Below, one piece after another: positions 4,672 to 5,453 of a stretch of 5,453 nt of DNA. The stretch comes from Clostridiales bacterium (lineage in GTDB: Bacteria > Bacillota > Clostridia > Oscillospirales > Oscillospiraceae): contig JAAYWX010000034.1 in the NCBI GenBank assembly GCA_012516225.1, positions 1-5,453 of the forward strand. Direction: 5' to 3'. Positions within the stretch are counted from its first letter, which is position 1, and each line of letters starts with the position of its first letter. Under the pieces are notes generated by a model. The model worked only from the letters and a program-made list of their open reading frames with translations, made no database searches and was not told where the DNA came from. A program made the translations under genes and the position numbers.

Positions 4672-5453
4672 TTAAAGGGTTTCGATCTGCTTAAGCCAAA
4701 GGTCACAGACGGCATCCGAAGGCATCTTCAGGTCTCCTCTGGGACTGAGTGAAAGCGTTCCGACTTTCGGCCCATCTGGAAGACAATTCCTTTTGTATTG
4801 CTGTGCGAAGAAGCGGCGTATAAAAACACGAAGCCATTTCAATATTATTTCACGGTCGTAAGTATCTTTAAAAGCATATTCCGCAAGCCGCAGAACCTTT
4901 TTGGGTTCGCAGCCCCTGCGGATAAGATGAAAAAGGAAAAAGTCGTGAAGCTCATATGGTCCTACAAGCTCCTCCGTCCTCTGACTAATATCTTCTCCGG
5001 ACGACGGGAGAAGTTCCGGAGATACCGGGGTCGCCAAAATATCGCGCAGGACTTCTGAAAGCGCCTTTGTTTCGGCCGTATCGGCGCAGTACTCCACAAG
5101 ATAGCGCACCAAAGTTTTCGGAATTCCGGAATTTACACCGTACATTGACATATGGTCGCCGTTATATGTCGCCCATCCACGTGCAAGCTCGGACATATCC
5201 CCCGTACCGACGACAAGCCCTCCGCAGCCGTTAGCAATATCCATAAGGACCTGTGTGCGTTCCCGTGCCTGTGAATTTTCATATACAACGGACAAATCCT
5301 TTTCATCGTGCCCTATATCCGAAAAATGCTGTCTTACGGCGTCGGATATATTTACCGTCCTCCGCTCCGTATGAAGCTCGGATGCCAAAATTTCCGAGTT
5401 GTTTTTTGTGCGCGAAGTTGTTCCGAAACAGGGCATGCTTACGGCGATTATAC
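4672..5453 (-). CDS. nadE: Glutamine-dependent NAD+ synthetase (3' end only)
   Basis: The frame is open to the right edge (I-I-A-V-S before the Met at 5436) and ends with TAA at 4672-4674. The visible 259 codons are therefore the C-terminal part of a larger protein; the Met at 5436 is internal (V-S-M-P-C-F-G-T-T-S-R-T). The enzyme makes NAD+ from nicotinic acid adenine dinucleotide, ATP and glutamine, the last step of NAD biosynthesis, in the cytoplasm. Numbered from that Met, seen elements are TSRTKNN (7-13), the GTGDMSE motif (77-83), the N-G-D-H-M-S-M-Y-G-V-N segment (92-102), GIPKTLVRYL (104-113), GPYELHDFF (159-167) and the terminal D-G-P-K-V-G-T-L-S-L-S-P-R-G-D (221-235) with MPSDA (238-242). 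These are typical of the long (about 640-680 aa) two-domain form; its N-terminal glutaminase domain and SGGxDS ATP loop lie outside the window. The repressor gene follows after 101 bases. Confidence 0.93.
   Translation of the reverse strand, partial: IIAVSMPCFGTTSRTKNNSEILASELHTERRTVNISDAVRQHFSDIGHDEKDLSVVYENSQARERTQVLMDIANGCGGLVVGTGDMSELARGWATYNGDHMSMYGVNSGIPKTLVRYLVEYCADTAETKALSEVLRDILATPVSPELLPSSGEDISQRTEELVGPYELHDFFLFHLIRRGCEPKKVLRLAEYAFKDTYDREIILKWLRVFIRRFFAQQYKRNCLPDGPKVGTLSLSPRGDLKMPSDAVCDLWLKQIETL

Noticed and set aside
4672..5436. Complete 254-aa NadE starting at the Met at 5436
   Set aside because: The frame continues to the window edge with family-typical residues, and the Met sits inside the conserved MPCFGTTSRT region, so the gene is truncated by the window rather than short.
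1..5453. CRISPR array, tRNA, rRNA, or prophage or toxin-antitoxin genes
   Set aside because: No regularly spaced repeats, no cloverleaf or rRNA-like sequence seen, and no proteins of those classes.

Overview
The window reads as a piece of a Firmicutes chromosome, most likely Clostridia (Oscillospiraceae or Lachnospiraceae-like). The reasons are strong GGAGG ribosome binding sites, AT-rich intergenic DNA, tightly packed genes, and protein sequences that resemble clostridial ABC-transporter, DtxR and NadE families. This placement rests on family resemblance, not on a phylogenetic marker.

Left part (1-3842, + strand) is one operon for an ABC importer of the peptide/nickel/opine (PepT, Dpp/Opp/Nik) class. 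In order it holds the 3' end of the substrate-binding lipoprotein gene, an intercistronic stem-loop, a DppB/NikB-type permease, a DppC/NikC-type permease with a GTG start, and two ATPases of DppD/NikD and DppF/NikE type. The last three genes are chained by two 8-base overlaps of the same form (ATGNNTGA). Both ATPases are short (262 and 244 aa) and lack the usual C-terminal oligopeptide extension. That architecture is closer to Nik/Cnt metal or metallophore importers than to classical oligopeptide importers, but the substrate cannot be fixed from this window.

Middle part (3843-4198) is a convergent, probably gene-free interval. It contains three clear dyad structures: a nested hairpin (3871-3926) that would sequester a strong GGAGGGAG Shine-Dalgarno sequence in front of an ATG, an 18-bp stem (4052-4099) that works as a terminator for the minus strand, and a perfect 8-bp stem with a tetraloop (4103-4122). 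The arrangement loosely resembles a decayed IS200/IS605-type end, which is a hypothesis only.

Right part (4199-5453, - strand) holds a DtxR/MntR-family metal-dependent repressor and, upstream of it, the 3' end of a large glutamine-dependent NAD+ synthetase gene (nadE) that runs off the window. The repressor has its own recognisable promoter (TTGAAA-17 bp-TACCAT with an extended TG). Its metal-ligand set looks mixed: Asp at the MntR-like position and Cys at the DtxR/IdeR-like position.

The importer brings a small ligand across the membrane using ATP. The adjacent metal-responsive repressor, transcribed towards it, makes metal-related uptake worth testing, but nothing in the sequence proves regulation of the operon by this repressor. 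I saw no clearly new system. The best leads are the structured 3.85-4.13 kb interval and the hybrid metal site of the repressor.
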